Of a stretch of 64,000 nt of DNA, positions 17,194-26,127 are shown piece after piece. The DNA lies in assembly GCF_900174585.1 (NCBI RefSeq), contig NZ_FWPT01000001.1, positions 638,796 to 702,795 of the forward strand, in the 5' to 3' direction. Each line of letters begins with the position of its first letter. Positions within the stretch are counted from its first letter, which is position 1. Source of the DNA: Parendozoicomonas haliclonae. GTDB taxonomy: Bacteria; Pseudomonadota; Gammaproteobacteria; Pseudomonadales; Endozoicomonadaceae. Position numbers and translations under genes: made by a program. The notes below the pieces were generated by a model. It did not search any database. It was not told the DNA's origin and saw nothing but the letters and a program-made list of their open reading frames with translations.

Positions 17194-18774
17194 ATGATTT
17201 CGGATTATGTTGTTGATCTATCGCGGCTGCAGTTTGCACTGACAGCCCTGTACCATTTTCTGTTTGTCCCATTGACTCTGGGGTTGAGCTTTATGCTCGC
17301 CATTATGGAGTCGGTCTATGTGATGACGGGCAAACAGGTTTACAAAGATATGACCCGCTTCTGGGGTAAGTTGTTTGGTATCAACTTTGCTCTTGGGGTG
17401 GCGACCGGCCTGACCATGGAGTTCCAGTTCGGTACTAACTGGTCCTATTACTCCCATTATGTGGGCGATATCTTCGGTGCCCCGCTGGCCATTGAAGGCC
17501 TGATGGCATTCTTCCTCGAATCCACCTTCGTTGGCATGTTCTTCTTTGGCTGGGACCGGATGACCAGGGTTCAGCATCTGGCCTGTACCTGGCTGGTGGC
17601 ACTTGGCTCAAATTTCTCCGCCCTTTGGATTCTGGTGGCCAATGCCTGGATGAACAATCCGGTTGGTGCGGAGTTCAACTTTGAAACCATGCGCATGGAG
17701 ATGACCAGCTTTGGCGAGGTGTTCTTTAACCCGGTAGCTCAGGTGAAATTTGTTCACACAGTTGCCGCTGGTTATACAACAGGCGCCATGTTTGTTCTGA
17801 GCATCAGTGCCTATTACCTGCTGAAAGGGCGTGATGTTGGCTTTGCCCGACGTTCGTTCGCTGTGGCATCCGGCTTTGGTCTGGCAGCCATTCTGTCCAC
17901 CATCCTTCTAGGTGATGAATCAGGCTACAAGATGGGTGATGTGCAGCAGATGAAGCTTGCTGCGATTGAAGCCGAATGGGACACCTATCCTGCGCCAGCT
18001 CCATTTACGGCTTTCGGTATTCCTGATCAAGAAAATATGGAAACCGACTATGCGGTGAAAATCCCCTGGGTGATGGGCCTTATCGCTACCCGCTCCTTCA
18101 CTGAAGAAGTACCGGGCATTAAAGATCTGATCGTTCGCAATGAGTATCGTGTGCGTGATGGCATTGAAGCCTACCGACTGCTGGAAGAGTTGAAGGCAGG
18201 TAATGATACCCCAGAGATTCGCCAGGCTTTCCTGTCTGTTCAGGAAACTCTGGGATATGGTCTGCTGCTGAAGCGTTACACCGACAAGGTTATCGATGCA
18301 ACGGATGAGCAGATCAAACAGGCCGCTCTGGATACCGTGCCGATGGTATGGCCGCTGTTCTGGTCGTTCCGCATCATGGTGGCCTGTGGCTTTATCATGC
18401 TGCTGGTGTTCGTCGCCGCATTCTACATGACCGCCCGTCGTATTGAGCATATCAGTCCCCGCTTCCTGAAACTGGTGGTGTTGTGTCTGCCATTGCCATG
18501 GATAGCGGTAGAAGCTGGCTGGTTCGTCGCGGAATATGGTCGTCAGCCATGGACGGTGGCAGGCATGCTGCCGACCTGGATGTCTGCCTCATCGCTGGGA
18601 GTGACTGACCTGTATATGAGTATTGCCGGCTTTACCGTGTTCTACGGCATCTTTGCGGTGATAGAGGTCTACCTGATGGTGAAGTACGCCAGAATGGGGC
18701 CGAGCAGTCTGCATACCGGGCGCTACCACTTTGAGCACACAACCACTGGCGATGCCGCCATGAGTACGCACTGA
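17194..18774 (+). CDS. cydA: Cytochrome bd ubiquinol oxidase subunit I
   Basis: A 526-residue CydA. It carries haems b558, b595 and d and oxidises ubiquinol with reduction of oxygen to water. Nine or so hydrophobic segments are visible, with His21 in [13 protein letters not shown] at the position of E. coli His19 and a GRQPW motif near the C-terminal side. Residues ~240-385 form a long hydrophilic Q-loop, so this is the long-loop (E. coli-type) form. CydB follows after 11 bases and CydX after that. The upstream promoter carries an FNR-type box. Confidence 0.97.
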   Translation: MISDYVVDLSRLQFALTALYHFLFVPLTLGLSFMLAIMESVYVMTGKQVYKDMTRFWGKLFGINFALGVATGLTMEFQFGTNWSYYSHYVGDIFGAPLAIEGLMAFFLESTFVGMFFFGWDRMTRVQHLACTWLVALGSNFSALWILVANAWMNNPVGAEFNFETMRMEMTSFGEVFFNPVAQVKFVHTVAAGYTTGAMFVLSISAYYLLKGRDVGFARRSFAVASGFGLAAILSTILLGDESGYKMGDVQQMKLAAIEAEWDTYPAPAPFTAFGIPDQENMETDYAVKIPWVMGLIATRSFTEEVPGIKDLIVRNEYRVRDGIEAYRLLEELKAGNDTPEIRQAFLSVQETLGYGLLLKRYTDKVIDATDEQIKQAALDTVPMVWPLFWSFRIMVACGFIMLLVFVAAFYMTARRIEHISPRFLKLVVLCLPLPWIAVEAGWFVAEYGRQPWTVAGMLPTWMSASSLGVTDLYMSIAGFTVFYGIFAVIEVYLMVKYARMGPSSLHTGRYHFEHTTTGDAAMSTH

Positions 18775-18785
18775 AGGAGGCGGCC

Positions 18786-19931
18786 ATGATAGAACTGTTC
18801 ACGAACTACGAACTGTTAAAGGTTCTCTGGTGGGTACTTATCGGTGTGCTGCTGATCGGTTTCGCCATCACTGATGGCTATGATCTGGGTGCGGCAGGCC
18901 TGCTCGCAGTCATTGCTAAAAATGACACGGATAAGCGCATCATTATCAACGCGGTGGCACCTCACTGGGATGGTAATCAGGTGTGGTTTATCACTGCCGG
19001 TGGTGCCATGTTTGCTGCCTGGCCCACAGTTTATGCAACTGCGTTCAGTGGCTTTTACTGGGCAATGTTGGCTGTGTTACTGGCGTTGATTCTGCGCCCG
19101 ATCTCCTTTGAGTATCGCGCCAAGGTCGAAGGTCCCCAGAAAAAATGGTGTGACCTTGGTCTGATTATCAGTGGTTTTGTACCATCTCTGATTTTCGGTG
19201 TGGCCTTCGGTAACCTGTTCCAGGGCTATGGCTACGATATGGACCAGTATCTACGGACTTCCTTCCAGGAAGGTTTCTGGGAGCTACTGAATCCTTTTGC
19301 ACTCTTGTGTGGTGTTGTCAGCCTGTCGATGATTCTGATGCAGGGCGCAACCTGGCTGAATTTGAGAACCTCCGGTGATGTGCAGGTACGTTCTACTGGT
19401 GTTGCCCGCATTCTGGCTGTTGTTGTTATTATCGCTTTTGCCGCTGCCGGTATCTGGCTGGCGAAAATGCCTGGCTATGTGATTACCAGTGCGATCGATA
19501 CAGCGGGCGCTGCCAATCCTCTGAACAAGACCGTGGCTTTTGGTGAAATCGGAGCCTGGTTTAATAATTACACGCTGTATCCAGAAACAATGCTGGCACC
19601 TGTTATCGCTTTTGCAGGAGCGCTGGGAGTTCTTCTGCTGGTGAATAAAATGCCGGCTCTGAGCTTTGTATGCAGTTCTCTATGTAATGCCGGTGTTATC
19701 GCCACCGCTGGTTTGTCACTGTTTCCGTTTATTATGCCGTCCAGCACGGATCCGAATGTCAGCCTGACCATTTGGGATGCGACATCCAGTCAGTTCACGC
19801 TTGGCATCATGACGTTTGTGGCTCTGGTATTTGTGCCTTTGATTCTGGCTTACACCACCTGGTGCTTCTACAAGATGTGGGGCAGGGTGGACGCCGATCA
19901 TATCGAAGCCAATACCCATTCCCTGTATTAA
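18786..19931 (+). CDS. cydB: Cytochrome bd ubiquinol oxidase subunit II
   Basis: A 381-residue CydB with about eight or nine membrane helices. The early segment GFAITDGYDLGAAGL and NAVAPHWDGNQVWFI are characteristic of the family. It stabilises the haem-bearing CydA in the bd oxidase. A GGAGG ribosome binding site ends seven bases before the ATG. It is the second gene of the operon, followed by cydX 13 bases later. Confidence 0.97.
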   Translation: MIELFTNYELLKVLWWVLIGVLLIGFAITDGYDLGAAGLLAVIAKNDTDKRIIINAVAPHWDGNQVWFITAGGAMFAAWPTVYATAFSGFYWAMLAVLLALILRPISFEYRAKVEGPQKKWCDLGLIISGFVPSLIFGVAFGNLFQGYGYDMDQYLRTSFQEGFWELLNPFALLCGVVSLSMILMQGATWLNLRTSGDVQVRSTGVARILAVVVIIAFAAAGIWLAKMPGYVITSAIDTAGAANPLNKTVAFGEIGAWFNNYTLYPETMLAPVIAFAGALGVLLLVNKMPALSFVCSSLCNAGVIATAGLSLFPFIMPSSTDPNVSLTIWDATSSQFTLGIMTFVALVFVPLILAYTTWCFYKMWGRVDADHIEANTHSLY

Positions 19932-19944
19932 GAGGAGTTAGCAG

Positions 19945-20055
19945 ATGTGGTACTTTGCATGGATTCTGGGTGTGCTGCTGGCCTGCTCCTTCGGCATTAT
20001 CAATGTGATGTGGTATGAATTCCACGAGCATGATTTTGATAATGAAAACAAGTAG
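19945..20055 (+). CDS. cydX: Cytochrome bd small subunit CydX, C-terminus rewritten by island insertion
   Basis: A 36-residue single-helix protein starting MWYFAWILGVLLAC, the typical CydX signature (MWYFAWILG), with an AGGAG site 8-12 bases before the ATG. CydX is needed for stability and activity of the bd oxidase. Its last codons lie in a 39-bp sequence that recurs at 34938, where the reading frame would end EGKQE instead of ENK. A mobile island has therefore inserted into the 3' end of this gene, keeping the transmembrane part and replacing only the last few residues. Before insertion the protein should have had 38 residues. Confidence 0.93.
   Translation: MWYFAWILGVLLACSFGIINVMWYEFHEHDFDNENK
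20008..20046 (+). repeat. attL: left 39-bp direct repeat of the island (inside cydX)
   Basis: This stretch, starting ATGTGGTATGAATTCCACGA, recurs base for base at 34938-34976. It encodes residues 22-34 of CydX. The exact copy at the far end, next to a tyrosine integrase gene, makes these two copies the attachment-site cores of an integrated element. Confidence 0.9.
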
Positions 20056-20074
20056 CTAGCTGCTTTTGATTGGA

Positions 20075-20103
20075 TTTGGGAGTAAATTTCCTTTACTCCC
20101 AAA
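20075..20103. terminator. Perfect inverted repeat between cydX and the serine recombinase gene
   Basis: TTTGGGAGTAAA (20075-20086) and TTTACTCCCAAA (20092-20103) form a 12-bp perfect stem with a 5-base loop, between convergent genes. It could stop transcription both ways, although the U-tract is poor. GGGAGTAAATT within it also occurs at 34814 beside the integrase gene, so it may instead be an integrase arm site. Confidence 0.55.
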
Positions 20104-20132
20104 CTCGTTTTTGGGTGCTTTATCGTGCTCAA

Positions 20133-20714
20133 TCATGTTGTTTTGTGGGGCAGGGTTTCCTGCCCTATTGCGTTGTAAAGAGTCTGTCGGCTGACTCCTA
20201 ATTCCCGCGCTAATGCGGTCTTGTTCACTGACCCTGACGCTAACCGTTCCTGCACCACTATTAACTGTTCTTCTGTCAGCTTCCGCCTCGCTCCGATCTG
20301 CTTACCCTTCTTCCTGGCGGCTGCGATACCCTCCCGCTGACGTTCTCGGATCATACTGCGCTCAAACTCGGCAAAGGCTCCCATCATCTGCAGCATGAGC
20401 TTCTGCATCGGGTTACTGTCTCCGGTAAAGGTCAGATTCTCTTTGTGGAACCGAAGCGTCACACCACGCCCTGTAAGCTCCTCTACGAGTGTTTGCAGGT
20501 CTTTTAGGTTACGAGCCAGTCGATCTATCGAATGAACGTGCAGGACGTCCTGTGAGCGCAAATGACGTAAACAGGCGATGAGCTGTGGACGATTGGTGTC
20601 CTTACCGCTGCATTTGTCTTCAAAGATAATGTCGAGATCGGTGCCTGCAAGCTGACGGTCGGTGTTCTGGTCCACGCTGCTAACCCGGATGTACCCCACG
20701 TTCTGCCCAGGCAT
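20133..20714 (-). CDS. Serine recombinase (resolvase/invertase family)
   Basis: A 193-residue small serine recombinase. The N-terminal catalytic domain has YIRVSSVDQNTDRQ with the nucleophilic serine, the SIDRLARNLKDL segment with the conserved Asp-Arg-Leu-Ala-Arg, and the E-helix FAEFERSMIRERQREGI. The C-terminal helix-turn-helix (NKTALARELGVSRQTLYNAI) would bind DNA. Length and layout agree with Tn3 resolvases and Hin/Gin invertases. It faces cydX at the left end of the island. It may resolve dimers or invert a segment; no pair of crossover sites is recognised with confidence. Confidence 0.93.
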   Translation of the reverse strand: MPGQNVGYIRVSSVDQNTDRQLAGTDLDIIFEDKCSGKDTNRPQLIACLRHLRSQDVLHVHSIDRLARNLKDLQTLVEELTGRGVTLRFHKENLTFTGDSNPMQKLMLQMMGAFAEFERSMIRERQREGIAAARKKGKQIGARRKLTEEQLIVVQERLASGSVNKTALARELGVSRQTLYNAIGQETLPHKTT

Positions 20715-21226
20715 TGTTATTCCCCGTTTGGTGTTCTTCGTTGTCGCGGGAAACCTAGACCTTGCTTTACACCCTGTCCAAAAAATGGGATAGGGCTTTG
20801 TTAGACGGTCAGTATCAGTGGGTTACGGGCGAGGGCGGTGGTGTCCAAAAAGTATGCTCAGTTTGACGCCTTTATCTGGCCTGCTCAGTGAATAGAGTGC
20901 AGCCGGTATAAGTGCAGTCGATCTTGTATGCGTTGTTTCGTGAATAACGGTGATTGGTGTCGCCAGGTTCTGCTTAGAAACGGATTCGATCTAGCCCATG
21001 CGCAGTGTATCTGAACACGGGTTCGGTTCCTGATCAGGGCGACTTTCCTAGACCTGGCGTTGTGACGATGCATAAGGGGGGGGAGTGTGCCGGGGGCTGG
21101 ACATGGGACTCCCGCCCGTGTTTTAACAATGGTGGGGGTGGTACACGCACGTTTTCAATTTACACAACGGCACCGAGACAATGACCAGCATGGATTCGGC
21201 GAAGCTGTGTGGTTAGCCACATAAAA
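20715..21226 (+). other. Gene-free stretch in the left arm of the island
   Basis: There are about 510 bases between the serine recombinase and the hairpin cluster with no convincing gene. Short look-alike runs (TGTCCAAAAA at about 20777 and again near 20847) could be recombinase sites, but this is weak. A G-rich tract lies near 21076-21105. Confidence 0.3.
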
Positions 21227-21285
21227 ACTTTCTGGCGAAAGTCCCCAAAGTAATTGGGGAAAATCAATCGGCTAAATTTTTAGCC
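21227..21285 (+). ncRNA. Three tandem hairpins upstream of the terminase small subunit
   Basis: Three perfect stem-loops follow within 59 bases: ACTTTC-TGGC-GAAAGT (21227-21242), CCCCAA-AGTAA-TTGGGG (21243-21259) and GGCTAAA-TT-TTTAGCC (21270-21285). The spacing suggests a structured RNA, a phage-type cos/pac or a protein-binding site. The region from here to 21507 has no gene. No known RNA family is recognised. Confidence 0.4.
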
Positions 21286-21507
21286 CATTACAAAGACCCA
21301 CGTAACCGGGTTCAGCCTTGCTACTACCTGCCCCAGCGGGAAGCCAGTGCGCTTAATGGTCCATGCTAACGTTACTATTGGTGGCCTGCTGTCTTGTGCA
21401 CCTCCTTAAAGTACAACCGCAGGCAGCAGCGTCACCGCCTGCTCACCGCTATCAAAAAAACGATCTGATACAATACCGTCATCCATGTTGACCACGGAGA
21501 GGATGAC

Positions 21508-21933
21508 ATGAACTCCCGCCACCAACGCTTCGTAAACGAATACCTGCTCGATCAGAATGCCACCCGTGCAGCCATTGCCGCCGGATACAGTGAGAAGACC
21601 GCCAGAAGCCAGGGGAGCCGCCTGTTGACGAATGTTGACATTTCCCAGACTATTACCGACCAGCAGGCACAGATCAATACCGAGCTTCTGATAACCGCTC
21701 AGGCGAAGCGTGAACGCCTATGGGCGATCGCTACGTTTAATTCGCAGACCTATGTAGACCAGAGCGGGGATGTGCGTATGCGTGATCCGAGAGCCGCAAC
21801 TAGTGCGATTGCAGAATTAAATAAAATGGATGGTTCATACGTTCAGGCTGGCCATGAATCAACTTATGTTACTTTCATTCAGGACTTTGGAGATGGTGGC
21901 GAGGATGACAGGCTAGGAACAGTGTTTGAGTGA
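21508..21933 (+). CDS. terS: Phage terminase small subunit
   Basis: A 141-residue protein of the Terminase_2 family. The N-terminal helix-turn-helix NSRHQRFVNEYLLDQNATRA and AAIAAGYSEKTARSQGSRLL are typical of small terminase subunits, which recognise the packaging site and bring DNA to the large subunit. A GGAGAGGATGAC ribosome binding region precedes the ATG. No large subunit or any head gene is in the island. In phage satellites such as PICIs a private TerS redirects the helper's packaging machine to satellite DNA; the same job is plausible here but unproven. Confidence 0.85.
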   Translation: MNSRHQRFVNEYLLDQNATRAAIAAGYSEKTARSQGSRLLTNVDISQTITDQQAQINTELLITAQAKRERLWAIATFNSQTYVDQSGDVRMRDPRAATSAIAELNKMDGSYVQAGHESTYVTFIQDFGDGGEDDRLGTVFE

Positions 21934-22128
21934 GATTTATAAATCACAAAAATTACCATAGTTGATTAAAGCGTTAGTGAGTCGTTGGCGCTGATTGTTT
22001 TTTGATCGATTGCTGATTGATTTGGGGTTGCATGATCGTTTCATTATGTTTTTTTGTTTTTACTGTTTATTGATTTTTATATTGATGCAATTATTGCGCT
22101 TTTACCGTTGTCGATTGAAGTGTGTTTT

Positions 22129-23577
22129 ATGGATCAGGGTTTTGAAGGAAAAAGCTTACTAGCGCGTTTTAATATGACTGCCCCTAAGGATGCATTATCT
22201 GACGAGGCCGTTTCTAATCAGATTAGAGAAGAATATCTTGAAGCCAATAGATTGTACGAAAACGGTCGATTTCATACGGCAATTTACGGTTATGAAAAGA
22301 TTTGTAGCCATATTAGGAAGGACTACAAGTTTAAATCAGATGGGATCACCAAGGCGGAGTATGCTCGTTGCTGCTTCCGGCTGGGCGAGTTCTACAGGAA
22401 GACATATGAAAAATCTGGAGATGATCAGGTTGAATTGGCAAAGAAAACACTCGACTGGTATAAGGAGTGTAAGAAGTATAGCGACTTGTATGGATCAATT
22501 GACACCTATATTAAATCAATAGGTAGAGATGTTGATGATTCTTCTGAGGCAAAAGTCAGTGTCGTTGTTGATAAAGAGGAAGAAAGAAGAAAGCGGGCAT
22601 GGGTCGATAGTCAGTTAAGAAGAATGGAGCGCCGCCGGGAGCTTTCCAAAAAAATAATCTCTAAGGCAAGCGAATACACCTATCCTGAGCTGACGAATGA
22701 GGAGTTGCGAAGATTAATTGAAAAAAAAGATAAGAAGGCAATTTTCTATTTGGCGGAAAATCTTTATGATGAACTTGAGTTCGACTCTGCGGTAGGGCTT
22801 TATGAAAAAGCTGTAAAAGAGAAATGTCTTGGCGGGAAAAAGAAAAAAGTATATGTCGATTGTTTTTTAAAAATAGCCGATTGCTATGAAAACATTTTTG
22901 AAGAAGATGAGGCGGACCCTAATGAGGCCGCTAAAATTTTACTGCACTGGTATAGGAAGTATCAAGAGCATGATCGCAGTAATGATTTTGTAAATGAGCG
23001 CGTTGTTCAATTGGATGATCAGCTTAATAAAAGTCAAAATGTGACAAAAGAAGCAGATGTAAAAGAAGATAGGAAAAGAGAACGGAAAGTTCGTAGCGCA
23101 GAGAACAACCGTGCGAAAGGTTCAGGGCGAAGTGCTAAAAACGATAGTGGATGGAATTCTGATTTTCTATCAAGGCTGGATGAAAATACAAAATTTGATT
23201 TTGTTGAGATGTTGCCATTTAGAAGCGTTGTGGAGCTTTGTGAGTCTGAACCGGAAGCTTTACTGTTGCAAGAACTGATTATTGATTTAAATCTTAATTT
23301 GAAGTCAGAAAGCTCTGTCGGGAATAAATTCTTGACGTTGCAATGCCAGAAGCGAATTCTGGATTTTAGAGTTGATTTTATTATTAACGATATGGTTGTG
23401 GTTGAGGTTGATGGCAAGAAATATCACGACAATTCAAAATCTTTTGTTAATGATAGAAAGCGAGACCAAAAGCTTATGGCAAAAGGTTATAAAGTTGTGA
23501 GATTGCCAGCGAGTCAGGTTTATCAGAATTGCGCTGAAGCTATCGAAAATATAATCAATATTGTTATAAGAACATAG
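22129..23577 (+). CDS. Helical-repeat protein with C-terminal PD-(D/E)XK-like nuclease (DUF559/Vsr-like)
   Basis: The frame is open from 22054, but ATG 22129 (MDQGFEGKSLLARF) removes an odd hydrophobic leader and gives 482 residues. The N-terminal ~310 residues read as TPR/Sel1-like helical pairs (YLEANRLYENGRFHTAIYGY; LYDELEFDSAVGLYEKAV). A Lys/Arg-rich linker follows. The last ~100 residues match the DUF559/Vsr-type fold: RILDFRVDFIINDMVVVEVD, then a Lys/His segment and a final helix, with VDF-I and E-V-D as likely metal ligands. The gene is AT-rich compared with neighbours. I infer a nuclease, possibly for defence; the exact family is unknown to me. Confidence 0.65.
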   Translation: MDQGFEGKSLLARFNMTAPKDALSDEAVSNQIREEYLEANRLYENGRFHTAIYGYEKICSHIRKDYKFKSDGITKAEYARCCFRLGEFYRKTYEKSGDDQVELAKKTLDWYKECKKYSDLYGSIDTYIKSIGRDVDDSSEAKVSVVVDKEEERRKRAWVDSQLRRMERRRELSKKIISKASEYTYPELTNEELRRLIEKKDKKAIFYLAENLYDELEFDSAVGLYEKAVKEKCLGGKKKKVYVDCFLKIADCYENIFEEDEADPNEAAKILLHWYRKYQEHDRSNDFVNERVVQLDDQLNKSQNVTKEADVKEDRKRERKVRSAENNRAKGSGRSAKNDSGWNSDFLSRLDENTKFDFVEMLPFRSVVELCESEPEALLLQELIIDLNLNLKSESSVGNKFLTLQCQKRILDFRVDFIINDMVVVEVDGKKYHDNSKSFVNDRKRDQKLMAKGYKVVRLPASQVYQNCAEAIENIINIVIRT

Positions 23578-23731
23578 ATGGTTGATCTGCCGTTCTATAC
23601 AGGTGGCTGTTCGACGGGGCAGCCACCTGCATGTTCGATAGAGATAAAATATTGCCAATCATAGCCCTGTATCGTTCCCGCAGATTGGAGACTGCCCTTA
23701 CCGTTCTGTTTGTGTGGTATGCCTTGTGCGA

Positions 23732-24370
23732 TCAGGCAGGTTGAAAACGGGTCAGCAATCTCTCCACTCCCTGTTTCGATGTTTTCCCCAGCGTCTGCAT
23801 CAGGCTGAACGGTATATCCGTAAGCTGGTACTGCTCTGCCAGATCGTCGAGCATGCGTAGCCATAGATGTGCGGTCATATCCGCATCGGCCTGGGCGCGG
23901 TGGTAGGTGCCGTCTGTGGGCAGGCTTTTGTAGCGTACCAGTGTGCCGAGTTTGTGGTTTGGAGCATCCTGATACAGACGGCGGGCGACCAGCATGGAGC
24001 AGGCAAAGCCACCGGCATAACCGGAACCGGCCATAGTGAGCTCGGCATCCAGAAACTTTTTATCGAATGAGGCGTTGTGGGCGACAAGATTGTGGCCCGC
24101 GATAAACTCGCCGAACTCCCGCATCACTGCCGCGCAGGAATCGGCATCCCTGACCATAGCGTTGGTAATGCCGGTGTAGCTTTCGATAAAGGCCGGTATA
24201 CGTTGGCCGGGATTCATTAGCCGCTGGAAGCGGTCAGTGACCCGACCGTTCTCCAGCAGTACGGCACCGATCTCTATCGCGCGGTCGCCCATATTGGGTG
24301 AGAGGCCGGTGGTTTCAAAGTCCAGCACCACCAGGGTATTGGCACTGCGCTGATTGAGACTGTTTGCCAT
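23732..24370 (-). CDS. DnaQ-like 3'-5' exonuclease (DEDDh)
   Basis: A 212-residue exonuclease of the DnaQ/RNase T superfamily. The DEDDh residues are visible: DFETTG (motif I, Asp and Glu), HNASFDKKFLD (motif II) and HRAQADADM (motif III, His and Asp). It lies 11 bases after hsdS and is read in the same direction, so it should be the last gene of the restriction-modification operon. Such an exonuclease could degrade DNA ends made by HsdR or repair self-damage. The activity is well supported; the link to restriction is inferred from the operon. Confidence 0.9.
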   Translation of the reverse strand: MANSLNQRSANTLVVLDFETTGLSPNMGDRAIEIGAVLLENGRVTDRFQRLMNPGQRIPAFIESYTGITNAMVRDADSCAAVMREFGEFIAGHNLVAHNASFDKKFLDAELTMAGSGYAGGFACSMLVARRLYQDAPNHKLGTLVRYKSLPTDGTYHRAQADADMTAHLWLRMLDDLAEQYQLTDIPFSLMQTLGKTSKQGVERLLTRFQPA

Positions 24371-24381
24371 ACTGCCTTCCG

Positions 24382-26127
24382 TTACCCTAATGCCCGTTCT
24401 ACAACCGCATCCGCAAAGTGCAGATTGGTCTGCTTGGCCTGCTGGATATTGGCTTTTAGGTGGTCGCAGAGGGTCATTAATTCGTTAACTTTGGTGACAA
24501 TGCGGTGCTGTTCTTCGTTTGGTGGAATAGCCAAGACTTTCAACCACAATTTGTCCGATACCAACTTACAGGTTCCATGAGTAGACCGATCGACAAGTGC
24601 AACAAGGTCATCTTTCAAGCCTTTCATAAGAAGCAATAAAAATTCAGGCTTTAACTCGGAGTAAACAAGAGCTTTCATATCTTGGTTTATGGTTACAGGC
24701 CTTTTTGTTAATGCCACCGGAAAAGAGTGAGCCAAAATCATTCCTCGCACTACCATTAATAGGCTACCGGTCGGCACAAGCTTTATTGTCGTTTCTTTTA
24801 AAGCCCGTTCAGTGATCGAATCAACCGTATTACTTATGTAATCAGTTTTCATATCCTTTGGAGACACCCAAGGAATATCACCGTTCCAATACTCACCCTT
24901 CGATTTTGATGGCGTACCACCGCCCAAATCATAACCGGCATGAGCTAGTCGGCACCACTCCCACCCCACCGGCAGCGCAAACGGTTTCTCGTCGTCTGTA
25001 ATGGCCGGTAGCGGCTTCTGCTTCTTGATCTTGCCTTCCGCAACCAGTCGGGCCTTTTCGTCCGCTATACGGGCTAACAGGGCCGATGCGGGTTCATCGT
25101 CCGGGTTCTGCGGCACCAGCTTGCCCATTACCGCCAGTTGCAGAATGGTCTGCTTGAGCTGGTCAACGCTGTGCTCGGTGGTGAACAGCGTGTCGAAGTG
25201 TTCGGCGATACGCGCCCAGTTCTCGGCTGTCTCTTCCGGGGTGCTGCTGCGGGTCAGAGCGGCCAGCAGGGTTTCCACTAGCGTTTCGTGGGCGGTTATA
25301 TTGGTGGTCTGCTGCTGCTCCAGTTTGTCGCAGAGTGCCATTAGTTCGTTGACGCGGGCGACTATGCGGTGTTGCTCATAAAGTGGAGGAACGCTGATGT
25401 ACTGGCTGCCTATAAGCTTGTGTCCCAAGTGTTGCTGGGCACCACCCTTAATGCTTTGGTTCAATCTGCTGATAAACAAGGGGGATTTGAAGAATAAATA
25501 GACATACGTTTGGTTAAAAATCTCGGAATTGAAGCTTATTTTGAATAAGTTGTTACTAAGAATGCCGTCAACTCCATAATAAACTTCACCAGGACTTCCA
25601 GTGTTTGCCATCACTAAATCGTTCGGTGTTACCTCTTTACCGGGGTACTTATCTTCCACAAACTTTAAGCTGTTATCATGTTTAAAGTCAGAGATATATA
25701 GATATCGCTTAAAACCACTGTGAGGCTCAGTTATTTGTGCGCTTTTAGCGATCTGGACTCCTTGCTGAGTAAGCAATAACTCGTTAACGCGCATAACACG
25801 CCAACTAGGTGGAACCTGCGGCTTCTCCCATGACTCTGCACCAGCAGTCATTGCTGGTTTTTTGCCTTTGTTAACGGACAATACTCGATCTATCTCTTTT
25901 GAAAGAAGATTCTCTAATGCTCGCTCGTTGCCTCCTTCTGGTGGCACCAGTTTGCCACGCACGGCCAGTTCCAGAATCAGTTCCCGCAGCTTCTTGATGC
26001 CGTGCAGATTGAGCTTGCTGGATGTGCCACGGCCTGCGCTGGACTTTGTGGTGTGCGCGGCAGTCCACAGGGGCAGGTTATCGGTTATCAGCTTGTGGCT
26101 GGCCGTTATTACAGAGTCCGTCATCAC
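24382..26127 (-). CDS. hsdS: Type I restriction-modification specificity subunit
   Basis: A 581-residue HsdS with two target recognition domains, each followed by a conserved helical spacer. The repeats are clear: LYEQHRIVARVNELMALCDKLE and, near the end, NEEQHRIVTKVNELMTLCDHL. The central spacer contains LKQTILQLAVMGKLVPQN, echoed at the N-terminus by LRELILELAVRGKLVPPE. It defines the bipartite target of the methylase and nuclease complex. The start is GTG 26127 (overlapping hsdM by 4 bases) or ATG 26124. The two recognition regions are more AT-rich than the rest, as is usual for swapped domains. Confidence 0.95.
   Translation of the reverse strand: MMTDSVITASHKLITDNLPLWTAAHTTKSSAGRGTSSKLNLHGIKKLRELILELAVRGKLVPPEGGNERALENLLSKEIDRVLSVNKGKKPAMTAGAESWEKPQVPPSWRVMRVNELLLTQQGVQIAKSAQITEPHSGFKRYLYISDFKHDNSLKFVEDKYPGKEVTPNDLVMANTGSPGEVYYGVDGILSNNLFKISFNSEIFNQTYVYLFFKSPLFISRLNQSIKGGAQQHLGHKLIGSQYISVPPLYEQHRIVARVNELMALCDKLEQQQTTNITAHETLVETLLAALTRSSTPEETAENWARIAEHFDTLFTTEHSVDQLKQTILQLAVMGKLVPQNPDDEPASALLARIADEKARLVAEGKIKKQKPLPAITDDEKPFALPVGWEWCRLAHAGYDLGGGTPSKSKGEYWNGDIPWVSPKDMKTDYISNTVDSITERALKETTIKLVPTGSLLMVVRGMILAHSFPVALTKRPVTINQDMKALVYSELKPEFLLLLMKGLKDDLVALVDRSTHGTCKLVSDKLWLKVLAIPPNEEQHRIVTKVNELMTLCDHLKANIQQAKQTNLHFADAVVERALG

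Noticed and set aside
20885..21073. 62-residue minus-strand frame in the island left arm
   Set aside because: No ribosome binding site, odd composition and no recognisable pattern; treated as non-coding.
21300..21345. tRNA-like T-arm look-alike (CGGGTTCAGCC) in the island
   Set aside because: No acceptor stem or anticodon arm can be built around it.
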